Assembly: GCF_002165575.1 (NCBI RefSeq)
Contig: NZ_MXQF01000005.1
Span: 1-64,000, forward strand
Origin: Pseudoalteromonas sp. A601
GTDB taxonomy: Bacteria > Pseudomonadota > Gammaproteobacteria > Enterobacterales > Alteromonadaceae
Direction: 5' to 3'
Length of the DNA stretch: 64,000 nucleotides
Shown one piece after another: positions 32,481 to 41,118 of the stretch. Position 1 is the first letter of the stretch; the number at the start of each line of letters is the position of its first letter. A model generated the notes under the pieces. That model made no database searches. It was not told the DNA's origin and worked only from the letters and a program-made list of their open reading frames with translations. The translations under genes were made by a program, and so were the position numbers.

Positions 32481-35400
32481 ATGACCATTCATAGTGAAAA
32501 AGGGCTGATAGCCTGGTTTGCCCGCAACCCTGTTGCAGCCAATTTAATGATGATTTTTATCTTAGTTGGCGGCATCTTAACTGCGTTTTCAATTCGCAAA
32601 CAGATGTTTCCACAATTTGAAAACAACTGGATCAGTGTACAAGCTGTCTACCCGGGGGCAGCGCCACAAGAAGTTGAAGAAGGTATCACAATCAAGGTCG
32701 AAGAAGCGATTGAAGGGCTCGAAGGCTTAAAGCGTAAAATTACCTATTCTAATCGTGGCTATTCTCAAGCATGGATTGAAATAGACGAAAAATACGATAC
32801 TAAAGAAGTACTCGACGAAATTAAAATGCAGGTTGATTCAATCAATACTTTTCCTGCAGACATGGAACGCCCTATTGTTCGCCATGACAAATTTGAACAA
32901 GAAGTCATGATACTCGCGCTGTATGGTGATATGAGTAACTACCAGCTAAAAGAGCTTGGCAATAACATTAAAGACGAGCTACAAGCGTTACCGCAAATAA
33001 ACCTTGTTGAATTTAATGGTGGTTTAAATTACGAAATTGGTATTGAAGTCAGCCCAGATAAACTACGAGAATACGGACTAACTTTTAGAGATATCTCAAA
33101 TGCTGTGCGTGCCTTTTCGGCGAATATGTCAGCAGGACAAATCCGTTCTGACAATGGCTATATTTCTATGCGTGTAGAAAAACAAGCCTATCGCGGCAAC
33201 GAGTTTGAAAAACTCCCATTAATACTTCTCCCTGATGGCGCCCAGATCTTTTTAGGAGATGTTGCAACAATTAATGATGCCTTTGAAGAAGGCTTACAAT
33301 ATTCAAAATATAACGGTAAAAATTCCCTCTCCTTTGAAGTTAATGCATCAAAAGATCAAGACATCACAAAAGTAGCTAAAGTATTAAAGCAGTACCTAGC
33401 CGATAAAAAAGATCAGCTGCCTGCTGGTGTAAAACTCTCACCTATTGTTGATTTAACCTACTACCTTGAAGGTCGCTTAGATATGATGATCGACAACATG
33501 GTGTGGGGTGGCATTTTAGTGATGGTTGTATTGGCACTATTTTTACCACTTAGATTAGCATTTTGGGTAATGATGGGCTTACCTGTATCCTTCCTAGGTG
33601 CTTTTTTAATGATGCCAATGGGCTTTTTAGATGTCACGATCAATTTGGCATCACTGTTTGCATTTATTTTAGTACTAGGAATAGTGGTAGATGATGCCAT
33701 TGTTGTTGGTGAGTCAGCTAGCGCTGAAATTGAAAAACACGGCCACTCACTCGATAACGTTGTACGCGGCGTAAAGCGTGTCGCTATGCCGGCCACTTTT
33801 GGTGTATTAACAACGATTGCCGCGTTTTTACCACAAACCTTAGCAACAGGTCCTGGCGCTGCATTTTCTAAAGCCATCGGTGGTGTAATTATTTTATGCT
33901 TAATTTTCTCTTTGATTGAATCAAAGTTAATCCTCCCAGCTCACTTAGCAGCAATGAAAGATCGTAAACCTAATCCTAAAAATCCATTACATCGCTTACG
34001 TAAGGTGATGGATGGTGGCTTAAAACGGTTTGTCGATAACTATTACACGCCGTTTATTGCACGTTGTATTCACTATCGTTATACCGTCATCATTGGTTTT
34101 GTGTGTGTGCTTATTGTTAGTGGCGGTATGTTTGCCGGTGGCTTAGTTAAATTTGTAGCCAACCCGAAAATCCCTCATGATTTCCCACGAATTTCAGTAG
34201 AAATGAACTTAGCCTCTTCTGAGCAAGCAACATTAGAAACTGCTAAAAAAATAGAAGACGTCATCTTAAAAGTTGATCAGCAACTGAAAGAGCAATATGG
34301 TACAGCGATGGTACGTGATTTATCAGTAAGCCTTCGCGGTCGTACTAATGCCAGTTTGATGGCTGTGCTTATTGAGCCTGATTTACGCCCTATTGATACC
34401 TTTGCACTAAGCGCACTTTGGCGCGAGCAGATGCCACCTCTTCCCGGTGTTAAAACACTCACAATAGAAGACAGCATTATGAATGGCGGCCGTGACGACG
34501 GTGATATTAGCTTCCGCCTTGAAGGTAAAGATGCAAAGCAACTTAAAGCAGTAGCAGCTCAGCTAAAACAGAAGTTAAACAGCATGGAAGGTGTTGGTGA
34601 TGTGAATGACTCAATGCAAAGTGCTACTGACGAAGTTCAGCTTGACTTAAAACCACTGGCTTACAGCATGGGCTTAACCCTTGCTGATGTAGCATCACAA
34701 GTAAGCTTTAGTTACTACGGCTTGGAAGCACAACGCATATTGCGTGATGGCGAAGAAGTCAAAGTGATGATCCGCTACCCACAAGAAGCACGTAATTCAA
34801 TTAGCGATATACAAAGCGTACGTATCATTACACCGAGTGATGTTGAGGTTCCGCTTACAGAAGTCGCAACTGTTAGCCTAGTAGATGGTGTTAACCGGAT
34901 ACGCCGGGAGAATTCAAAACGTACGGTCAACGTATGGGCTGCGGTTAATACGGATAAAGTAGAACCGTTCGCGATTGCACAAGAAATTCGTGATGAGTAC
35001 TTACCTGCCTTACTGAAAAACTACCCTGGCGTACAAAGTAGTGTTGCAGGGCGTATTCAGGAGGAAATGGACAGTGTTGCAGAGCAAATGCGTGATTTTG
35101 CTCTGTCTATGATGATTATATTTGCATTATTAGCAATACCGCTGCGCTCATATTCACAACCTTTTATTATTATGTCTGTGATCCCATTTGGTGTCATTGG
35201 TGCCATGTTCGGTCACATGATTTTAGGTATGACCATGAGTGGCCTATCAATTTTTGGCATTATCGCTGTTGCAGGTGTTGTGGTGAATGATTCACTTGTT
35301 ATGGTTGATTTTGTTAATAAAGCACGCGCAGAAGGCGTCGCAATAAAAGACGCCGTTATGCAAGCGGGTGCACGCCGTTTTAGAGCAATCTTACTCACCT

Positions 35401-35660
35401 CTATTACTACCTTTATTGGCGTACTGCCTATTATTATGGAAACTAGCTTACAAGCCAAAATTGTTATCCCAATGGCGGTATCACTGGCCTTTGGTGTGCT
35501 ATTTGCCACTGTTATCACGTTAATTTTAATTCCATGTCAATATGTTGCACTAGAAGATATGAAGCGAGTGATACGTAAATTACGTGGTAAAGAAGCACTG
35601 ATAGATGGTGCGCCAATTAATAACCAGGAAGATACGAAAGTCAGTCATTCAGCGTTATAA
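32481..35660 (+). CDS. RND efflux transporter permease subunit (AcrB-type)
   Basis: A 1,059-aa proton-driven inner-membrane pump with 12 helices. Duplicated halves are visible: TM1 LMMIFILVGGILTAF, TM4 with the proton-relay Asp pair (VLGIVVDDAIVVGE), the second-half equivalent (IAVAGVVVNDSLVMVDFV), and two large periplasmic loops. It would export drugs or metabolites together with the adjacent adaptor. The TM4 pair is conserved, so the pump should be functional. The substrate is unknown; no TetR or MarR regulator is adjacent. A GC hairpin with T tract follows. Confidence 0.92.
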   Translation: MTIHSEKGLIAWFARNPVAANLMMIFILVGGILTAFSIRKQMFPQFENNWISVQAVYPGAAPQEVEEGITIKVEEAIEGLEGLKRKITYSNRGYSQAWIEIDEKYDTKEVLDEIKMQVDSINTFPADMERPIVRHDKFEQEVMILALYGDMSNYQLKELGNNIKDELQALPQINLVEFNGGLNYEIGIEVSPDKLREYGLTFRDISNAVRAFSANMSAGQIRSDNGYISMRVEKQAYRGNEFEKLPLILLPDGAQIFLGDVATINDAFEEGLQYSKYNGKNSLSFEVNASKDQDITKVAKVLKQYLADKKDQLPAGVKLSPIVDLTYYLEGRLDMMIDNMVWGGILVMVVLALFLPLRLAFWVMMGLPVSFLGAFLMMPMGFLDVTINLASLFAFILVLGIVVDDAIVVGESASAEIEKHGHSLDNVVRGVKRVAMPATFGVLTTIAAFLPQTLATGPGAAFSKAIGGVIILCLIFSLIESKLILPAHLAAMKDRKPNPKNPLHRLRKVMDGGLKRFVDNYYTPFIARCIHYRYTVIIGFVCVLIVSGGMFAGGLVKFVANPKIPHDFPRISVEMNLASSEQATLETAKKIEDVILKVDQQLKEQYGTAMVRDLSVSLRGRTNASLMAVLIEPDLRPIDTFALSALWREQMPPLPGVKTLTIEDSIMNGGRDDGDISFRLEGKDAKQLKAVAAQLKQKLNSMEGVGDVNDSMQSATDEVQLDLKPLAYSMGLTLADVASQVSFSYYGLEAQRILRDGEEVKVMIRYPQEARNSISDIQSVRIITPSDVEVPLTEVATVSLVDGVNRIRRENSKRTVNVWAAVNTDKVEPFAIAQEIRDEYLPALLKNYPGVQSSVAGRIQEEMDSVAEQMRDFALSMMIIFALLAIPLRSYSQPFIIMSVIPFGVIGAMFGHMILGMTMSGLSIFGIIAVAGVVVNDSLVMVDFVNKARAEGVAIKDAVMQAGARRFRAILLTSITTFIGVLPIIMETSLQAKIVIPMAVSLAFGVLFATVITLILIPCQYVALEDMKRVIRKLRGKEALIDGAPINNQEDTKVSHSAL

Positions 35661-35682
35661 AATTTGTTATCCCAACCATCAA

Positions 35683-35712
35683 GCCCGGGCTGTTTACAAC
35701 TCGGGTTTTTTA
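35683..35712 (+). terminator. terminator of the RND pair
   Basis: A stem CCCG...CGGG with an additional TGT/ACA pairing, followed by six T, about 25 bp after the pump stop codon. Confidence 0.7.
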
Positions 35713-35832
35713 TTGCAAAAAATAAAAAACAAACAAACTGAACACATAAGTGCAACACGAAATGAGTTTACTTTTCATACTAACCACGCTAAAAATTGAT
35801 TTTAAAGCAAACAATAATAATTAAGGGAAATT

Positions 35833-37287
35833 ATGAGTCACAAAACTAAAATCTGGCTAACTCAGTTATTAGCTATGAGTTTATTTTTTATATCTACAAT
35901 AAGCTTAGCCGCTAATAAAGCCACAGAAATTGACTCTTTCATACAAGGCTTTCATGAGTTAAAACAATTCAATGGTAACGTGTTAGTGGCTAAACACGGC
36001 GAAGTTATTTTCGAAAAAAGCTATGGTTACGCAAACTTTGAATGGGATATTAAAAATACATCACAGACCAAGTTTCGAATAGGCTCGATTACAAAGCAAT
36101 TCACAGCCCTACTCATTCTGCAATTGGTTCAACAAAACAAAATACAGCTCGATGCACCATTAAGCACTTACCTACCCGACTACCGTAAAGATATTGGCGA
36201 TAAAATTACCATACGCCAAATCCTTAACCATACTTCAGGCCTAAGTAATTATACTCATGCAAAAGCATTTAGAGATGATTACAGTCGTAACCCTTACAGC
36301 GTTGATGAGTTTATAACGCTGTTATGCAGTGATGATTTATTATTTGAGCCCGGTACACAATTTCGCTACAGCAATTCAGGCTATTTTATTTTAGGTGCCG
36401 TGATTGAAAAGGTCACTCAACAAGCATACCAAGACGTACTACAGCAGAACATTTTTACCCCGCTGAATATGCATAACACCGGTTATGATTCTCATGAAAA
36501 GCTGCTCAAGCAACGTGCATCTGGTTATAACAATAACTTAGACGGTTACACTAATGCCGATTATTTAGATATGTCTATTCCCTATGCTGCAGGCTCACTC
36601 TACTCAACCGCACGTGATTTAGTTAAGTGGGATCAAGCACTTTATGCAAATAAGCTAATAAATAAAGAGCTAAAAAAACAAATGTATGCAATTTCTAAAC
36701 AACGTAATTACGCACTTGGCTGGGAAGTTAATCAACTCGATGCTGATAAATATGGCAAACCACTAACACAAGTACAACATGGCGGTGGTATCGAGGGGTT
36801 TAATGCCTTTATTAGTCGTATAGTGGAGGATCAACTACTCATCGTGATTTTAAATAACACCGGCGGAGCTCCGCTCACACCTATGACGAAAGGCCTAACC
36901 AATATTGTTTATGGTAAATCTTACGAGGTAGCAACCGAAAATGTTGATAGCATGCTGTTTCAGGCAATAAAAAGTGGTGGCATTAGTGAGTTAAATAAGA
37001 AATACGCAGAATTGGTCTCTAGTGGTGATACTCCTCGCGAGCGCTCAATTAATTATTTTGGCTATGAACTACTCGAAATGAAGATGATTAAAGAAGCCAT
37101 TGCTGTATTTCAACTCAATGTGCAAACAAATCCAGACTCTGCGAATGCCCACGACAGTTTAGCGGAAGCATATTTAGCTGATGGTAACATTGCAAAGTCA
37201 CTTGAGTTTTATCAACAAACTTTAAAGCTCGACCCTACGAGTGACAATGCATCTCAAGCAATTAAAACACTCAGCAGCAAACTTTAA
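35833..37287 (+). CDS. Beta-lactamase-family serine hydrolase with C-terminal TPRs
   Basis: A 484-aa exported protein. After a signal peptide (ending about SLAANKA), the penicillin-binding-like domain shows SITK (the nucleophile Ser and Lys), YSN in FRYSNSGYFILG, and HGGG near residue 315. The last ~85 residues are TPR-like (MIKEAIAVFQLNVQTNPDSANAHDSLAEAYL). Class-C-type hydrolases of this kind are esterases or D-amino-peptidases; resistance to beta-lactams should not be assumed. The TPR tail probably mediates binding. It is a single gene between the RND operon and a convergent LysR gene. Confidence 0.85.
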   Translation: MSHKTKIWLTQLLAMSLFFISTISLAANKATEIDSFIQGFHELKQFNGNVLVAKHGEVIFEKSYGYANFEWDIKNTSQTKFRIGSITKQFTALLILQLVQQNKIQLDAPLSTYLPDYRKDIGDKITIRQILNHTSGLSNYTHAKAFRDDYSRNPYSVDEFITLLCSDDLLFEPGTQFRYSNSGYFILGAVIEKVTQQAYQDVLQQNIFTPLNMHNTGYDSHEKLLKQRASGYNNNLDGYTNADYLDMSIPYAAGSLYSTARDLVKWDQALYANKLINKELKKQMYAISKQRNYALGWEVNQLDADKYGKPLTQVQHGGGIEGFNAFISRIVEDQLLIVILNNTGGAPLTPMTKGLTNIVYGKSYEVATENVDSMLFQAIKSGGISELNKKYAELVSSGDTPRERSINYFGYELLEMKMIKEAIAVFQLNVQTNPDSANAHDSLAEAYLADGNIAKSLEFYQQTLKLDPTSDNASQAIKTLSSKL

Positions 37288-37314
37288 ATCAACATGCACT
37301 TGGCTGAAAAAACA

Positions 37315-38250
37315 TCACTCAAGTGCACTTTTTGCTAAAACACCTTTATCAACTAACTGTTGCAACAAACGAGTAGCTTTTTCTCTGCACGCATCTCTTA
37401 GCAATCTCACTGCAGGCGTAATGGATTGGCGGCTTGGGCATATCAGCCAAAGCTCGCCACAGGTGTGTTGATAACCAGGCATCAGCGTGATCACGCGCTC
37501 ATTTAGCAAATCATCCGCAATGTCTAATGCTGATTTGACTGCGATGCCTTTACCAGCAACACACCAACGTCTTACTAAATCACCATCATTGGATGCGCGC
37601 TTGCCCTGCATTTTTACTTTGTATTTAGTATCACCATCAGTAAATTCCCAGACATTATTGATTATATCTTGTAACTGATAAAACAGACCTTGGTGCTGGC
37701 TAAGTTCGTCTGGGTGCTGAGGGTTACCATGTTGCTGCACGTATTCTTTGGTCGCGCACAGTAAACGTGGCACATTACAAATTTTAAAGCCATACACGTT
37801 TGTGTCACTGGGCGAACCATAGCGCAATGCTATATCCACTGAGTCACGATAAAAGTCTATGTTGCTGTCACTGATATGCGCACGTAAGCTTACCTTAGGG
37901 TACTTATCCATTATTTCATCAATCCAAGGGATCACTAAGTTACGCCCTAAATCAGACGATAACGCCACTCTGAGCTCCCCCTCAATTTCATCGTGCTCGC
38001 CTTTTAAATTTTGCCGCGCGTTTTCAAGCACTACTAAAGCTTGCTCGCATTGTGGTATATATCGCTCTCCTGCTGCTGACAGTCTAAGGTGGCGTGTTGT
38101 TCGTACAAAAAGGTCAACACCTAATGCTGCTTCTACACGTTTGATAGCAGCACTTGCTGTGGCGGTTCGCATATCAAGCTTTGCCGCAGCTAAGGTAATA
38201 CTTTTGAACTCAGCCACTTTCAATATGAGTTTTAAATCATCTAACTGCAT
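37315..38250 (-). CDS. LysR-family transcriptional regulator
   Basis: A 311-aa regulator. The N-terminal winged helix-turn-helix is LILKVAEFKSITLAAAKLDMRTATASAAIKRVEAALGVDLFVRTTRHLRLSAAGERY, and a C-terminal two-lobe effector domain follows. The ATG at 38250 (MQLDDLKL) gives the family's standard start. It is divergent from the ABM monooxygenase and nitroreductase genes across about 115 bp, and LysR regulators usually control such divergent neighbours, so a role in quinone or electrophile response is plausible but inferred. Confidence 0.9.
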   Translation of the reverse strand: MQLDDLKLILKVAEFKSITLAAAKLDMRTATASAAIKRVEAALGVDLFVRTTRHLRLSAAGERYIPQCEQALVVLENARQNLKGEHDEIEGELRVALSSDLGRNLVIPWIDEIMDKYPKVSLRAHISDSNIDFYRDSVDIALRYGSPSDTNVYGFKICNVPRLLCATKEYVQQHGNPQHPDELSQHQGLFYQLQDIINNVWEFTDGDTKYKVKMQGKRASNDGDLVRRWCVAGKGIAVKSALDIADDLLNERVITLMPGYQHTCGELWLICPSRQSITPAVRLLRDACREKATRLLQQLVDKGVLAKSALE

Positions 38251-38366
38251 ATTATCTATTTTATTTTGATAATGATTCAATAATTATGCTGTTTATCAAA
38301 AGCAATGCAAGGGCTATTATGCAATCCATAGTAAAACATTCGTTCTAAAACGCTTAAGGATTAACA

Positions 38367-38657
38367 ATGAATCAGCTAACCGTTGTAGCAAATATTGTAG
38401 CCCATCAAGACAAAACTGAATTAGTAAAAAACGCACTATTTAAGTTAATTGACGAAACCAGAAAAGAACCGGGTTGCATTCGTTATGAATTGCATCAAGA
38501 TGTTGATAATTCAAGCCATTTTATAATGTATGAACAATGGAAAACGACTCAGTTATGGTCAGAACATACACAAACTGAGCATATAAAAGCGTATTCAGCC
38601 ACAGTAGAAGGCGCAATTGCGCATTTTACTATTAATAAATTGACCCTAATTAAGTAA
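38367..38657 (+). CDS. Antibiotic-biosynthesis-monooxygenase (ABM) domain protein, putative quinol monooxygenase
   Basis: A 96-aa single-domain ferredoxin-like protein. It shows VVANIVAHQDKTELVKNALFKLIDETRKEPGCIRYELHQD and HFIMYEQWKT, the ABM pattern shared with YgiN-type quinol monooxygenases. It would act as a cofactor-free dimer. It is followed after 23 bp by a nitroreductase gene, suggesting a shared transcript for quinone or redox-cycling detoxification, and it is divergent from the LysR gene. Confidence 0.88.
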   Translation: MNQLTVVANIVAHQDKTELVKNALFKLIDETRKEPGCIRYELHQDVDNSSHFIMYEQWKTTQLWSEHTQTEHIKAYSATVEGAIAHFTINKLTLIK

Positions 38658-38680
38658 ACAGTTTTAAACAGGAAAGAAAA

Positions 38681-39337
38681 ATGACACACCCTATCATTGC
38701 AGATTTAGAAGCACGTTATACTGCTAAAAAATACGACTCATCTAAACGCGTCTCTGAGCAAGACTTGGCGGTACTTATTGAGGCTATGCGTCTTTCACCA
38801 TCCTCTATCAACTCACAACCTTGGAAGTTTATTGTGATTGAATCTGATGAAGCTAAAGAGCGTATGCACAATACTTTTGCTAATAAGTTCCAATTTAACC
38901 AACCCCATATTAAAGCAGCTTCGCATACGATTATATTCGCTTACAACCCACACTACACGCGTGAAGATTATGCAAAAGTGATTGATGCTGATATCGCCAA
39001 TGGCCGTACACCAGAAGAAAATCGCGAGCAAGCATTTGGCGCTTACGCCTTTGTAGATTTAAATACTGATGAAGCTGGTAATAATGCCACTTGGACCAAA
39101 GCACAAACTTATATTGCGCTGGGTAACACTATGCACGCAGCAGCACGTTTAGGTATTGATTCAACGCCAATGGAAGGTGTTGATGCAGAGCTTATCGGTG
39201 AAGAGTTTAAACAAGAGCTCGGTGGTTATATTTGCGATGTAGCCTTAGTCATTGGCTACCATGATAACGCTGAAGACTACAACGCTAAACTGCCAAAGTC
39301 ACGCTTAGCACAAGAGCATATTATCAATATTTTATAA
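38681..39337 (+). CDS. FMN-dependent nitroreductase-family NAD(P)H oxidoreductase
   Basis: A 218-aa flavoenzyme of the NfsB-like group. It has RYTAKKYDSSKRV, LSPSSINSQPWKFIVI (FMN-binding), and a C-terminal GYHDNAEDYNAKLPKSRL with the Lys/Arg pair that binds FMN. It reduces nitro compounds or quinones with NAD(P)H in the cytoplasm. It probably works with the preceding ABM protein. GGAAAG lies before the ATG. A hairpin follows the stop. Confidence 0.9.
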   Translation: MTHPIIADLEARYTAKKYDSSKRVSEQDLAVLIEAMRLSPSSINSQPWKFIVIESDEAKERMHNTFANKFQFNQPHIKAASHTIIFAYNPHYTREDYAKVIDADIANGRTPEENREQAFGAYAFVDLNTDEAGNNATWTKAQTYIALGNTMHAAARLGIDSTPMEGVDAELIGEEFKQELGGYICDVALVIGYHDNAEDYNAKLPKSRLAQEHIINIL

Positions 39338-39343
39338 ATTCAG

Positions 39344-39369
39344 AAGGCTCATGGGCAACCATGAGCCTT
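39344..39369. terminator. hairpin between the nitroreductase and S66 peptidase genes
   Basis: A perfect 10-bp stem AAGGCTCATG / CATGAGCCTT with a 6-base loop in the gap of two convergent genes. The T tract is weak on both sides. Confidence 0.65.
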
Positions 39370-39376
39370 ACTCACC

Positions 39377-40420
39377 TTATTTTAATGAAGTTGTTACACT
39401 CACTTCACTCGCTAAGCCTTTATTAATTTTTGCTGTTAGTGTACAAAATGCGCCATTAACTAAACTCATATTAGGTGCAACATGACCTATATCGGCATCA
39501 ATGATTACTGGAAAAATACACTTTCCAAGAGCAAACTCAATGGCATCATAATAATCAATACCTTGGTAAGGTGATTTAACTAATGCACTTCGTCCTAGTA
39601 TAATTCCATTAATGTCAGCGAAAACACCATTCAGCTTCAACGCCATTAAACTGCGCGCAACCGCACTCGGTGACAACTCTGCATTTTCTAAATAAAGTAC
39701 CAGCCCCTCTTGAGCAAACTCTTGTTTAAAGCTGTGTAAGTCTAAATAAGGTGTCGCAAGTAATACATTTAGAGTATCTAAACAACCGCCAAAAAGTCGC
39801 CCTGTTAATTCTATCTCACGTTTATCTTTGTAATTTAAACATCGCCATTGGCTAGGCTCTGTTAAATCAAACAATGTATCAGGTTCGTTTGCGTAATCAA
39901 TCGCCTTGCTTTGGTAAAACTTAGCGGGCTCTTGAATAAACTGCTCCCCTTTAGTAAGGGTCAAAACATCAAATACTTGCAAGCATGCACTATCACTTTC
40001 GTCTGGGTGAAGCTGCATTAAATTTGCGGTGTGTAAAGTTGCCCAGCCACAACGTGCTGTTAGTACACACATAAAAGTGCTGATATCTGAAAAACCAACA
40101 ACCCATTTAGGGCGACACTTTTTAAGTGCACTAAAGTCAATATATTGCAGTATTTCCATCGCTAACTCACCACCCCAAGGTGGCATAACTGCAGCGATAG
40201 TATCATCCTTTAAAAATGCCATTAACTCATCTGCGCGGTCTTTGGCTGAATTGAGCTCTCTGAGGCACTGCCCTTCAATAACATCATAACCGCGTGTTTT
40301 AAGCCCATGTAGAACTTTATCCAAACGTGGTTGAAATTCAGCATCTACACAGCTTGAGAATGCACAAATTGCAATTTTATCACCTTGTTCCAAAGGTGCA
40401 GGAAAAATAATTGGTTCCAT
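39377..40420 (-). CDS. LD-carboxypeptidase / MccF-like peptidase (family S66)
   Basis: A 347-aa serine peptidase. The nucleophile elbow is GFSDIS with S111 (preceded by MPPWGGE, the oxyanion region). Glu and His of the triad lie in the C-terminal half (LYLENAE and the DIGH segment). S66 enzymes cleave L,D-peptide bonds of murein tetrapeptide or, in the MccF group, detoxify microcin C-like compounds. The long N-terminus and the WGG loop favour the MccF-type subgroup, but I cannot decide between the two. There is no signal peptide. It is monocistronic. Confidence 0.88.
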   Translation of the reverse strand: MEPIIFPAPLEQGDKIAICAFSSCVDAEFQPRLDKVLHGLKTRGYDVIEGQCLRELNSAKDRADELMAFLKDDTIAAVMPPWGGELAMEILQYIDFSALKKCRPKWVVGFSDISTFMCVLTARCGWATLHTANLMQLHPDESDSACLQVFDVLTLTKGEQFIQEPAKFYQSKAIDYANEPDTLFDLTEPSQWRCLNYKDKREIELTGRLFGGCLDTLNVLLATPYLDLHSFKQEFAQEGLVLYLENAELSPSAVARSLMALKLNGVFADINGIILGRSALVKSPYQGIDYYDAIEFALGKCIFPVIIDADIGHVAPNMSLVNGAFCTLTAKINKGLASEVSVTTSLK

Positions 40421-40535
40421 AAAACTCCTTGGTAAACTTCTGCGCCACTAAAAATGTAAACTTAATGGAATGGTTTTTACAAGACTCTAAGCTACCGAAA
40501 TAATCAAGCTGTGTCTAATTTAGCTCACGCATAAA

Positions 40536-40563
40536 AAAACCGCTGCAGTTACGCAGCGGTTTC
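40536..40563 (-). terminator. terminator of the carAB-greA unit
   Basis: A stem AAACCGCTGC / GCAGCGGTTT with a 6-base loop. It reads as a terminator after greA; a T run also follows on the minus strand (from the seven A at 40532-40539). Confidence 0.85.
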
Positions 40564-40590
40564 TATTAAAACGCAAAGTCAGTAAAGTAT

Positions 40591-41067
40591 TTAAACGTAC
40601 TCAACCTCGATAACTTCGTATTCAACATCGCCGTTAGGGGTTTTAATGATCACAGCATCATCTGCCTGTTTACCAATTAAACCGCGTGCGATTGGTGAAT
40701 TTACCGAAATACGATTATTTTTTATATCTGCTTCGTCATCACCCACAATTTGGTACGTTACTTCGGCATCAGTTTCAACATTAACGATTGTTACTGTAGT
40801 GCCAAAGATAACTTTACCTGTATTTGGTAATTTAGTTACATCAATAATTTGTACGTTTGAAAGCTTCGCTTCAATTTCTTGAATACGGCCTTCGCAAAAA
40901 CCCTGTTGTTCACGCGCTGCGTGATATTCAGCGTTTTCTTTTAAGTCACCATGTTCTCGTGCATCTGCTATATCAGCAACGATTTTAGGACGGGTAACTG
41001 TTTTTAATTCGTTAAGTTCTTTGCGCAATAACTCTGCGCCACGAACTGTCATCGGAATTGTTTGCAT
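40591..41067 (-). CDS. greA: Transcription elongation factor GreA
   Basis: A 158-aa factor that rescues backtracked RNA polymerase by stimulating transcript cleavage. The N-terminal coiled coil bears the acidic tip [17 protein letters not shown], and a FKBP-like C-terminal domain follows. The ATG at 41067 ([14 protein letters not shown]) matches the family start; 15 extra codons upstream are not conserved. It lies 51 bp after carB on the same strand, so it is probably co-transcribed with carAB, a common gammaproteobacterial arrangement near dapB. Confidence 0.96.
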   Translation of the reverse strand: MQTIPMTVRGAELLRKELNELKTVTRPKIVADIADAREHGDLKENAEYHAAREQQGFCEGRIQEIEAKLSNVQIIDVTKLPNTGKVIFGTTVTIVNVETDAEVTYQIVGDDEADIKNNRISVNSPIARGLIGKQADDAVIIKTPNGDVEYEVIEVEYV

Positions 41068-41118
41068 ACTTTTCTCACTTAATCCCAAGGCCGAAAAACA
41101 CGGCCTTGGCACATTTCC

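Noticed and set aside
35833..37287. Beta-lactam resistance gene
   Set aside because: The catalytic fold is shared by many esterases and peptidases; nothing here indicates beta-lactam hydrolysis.
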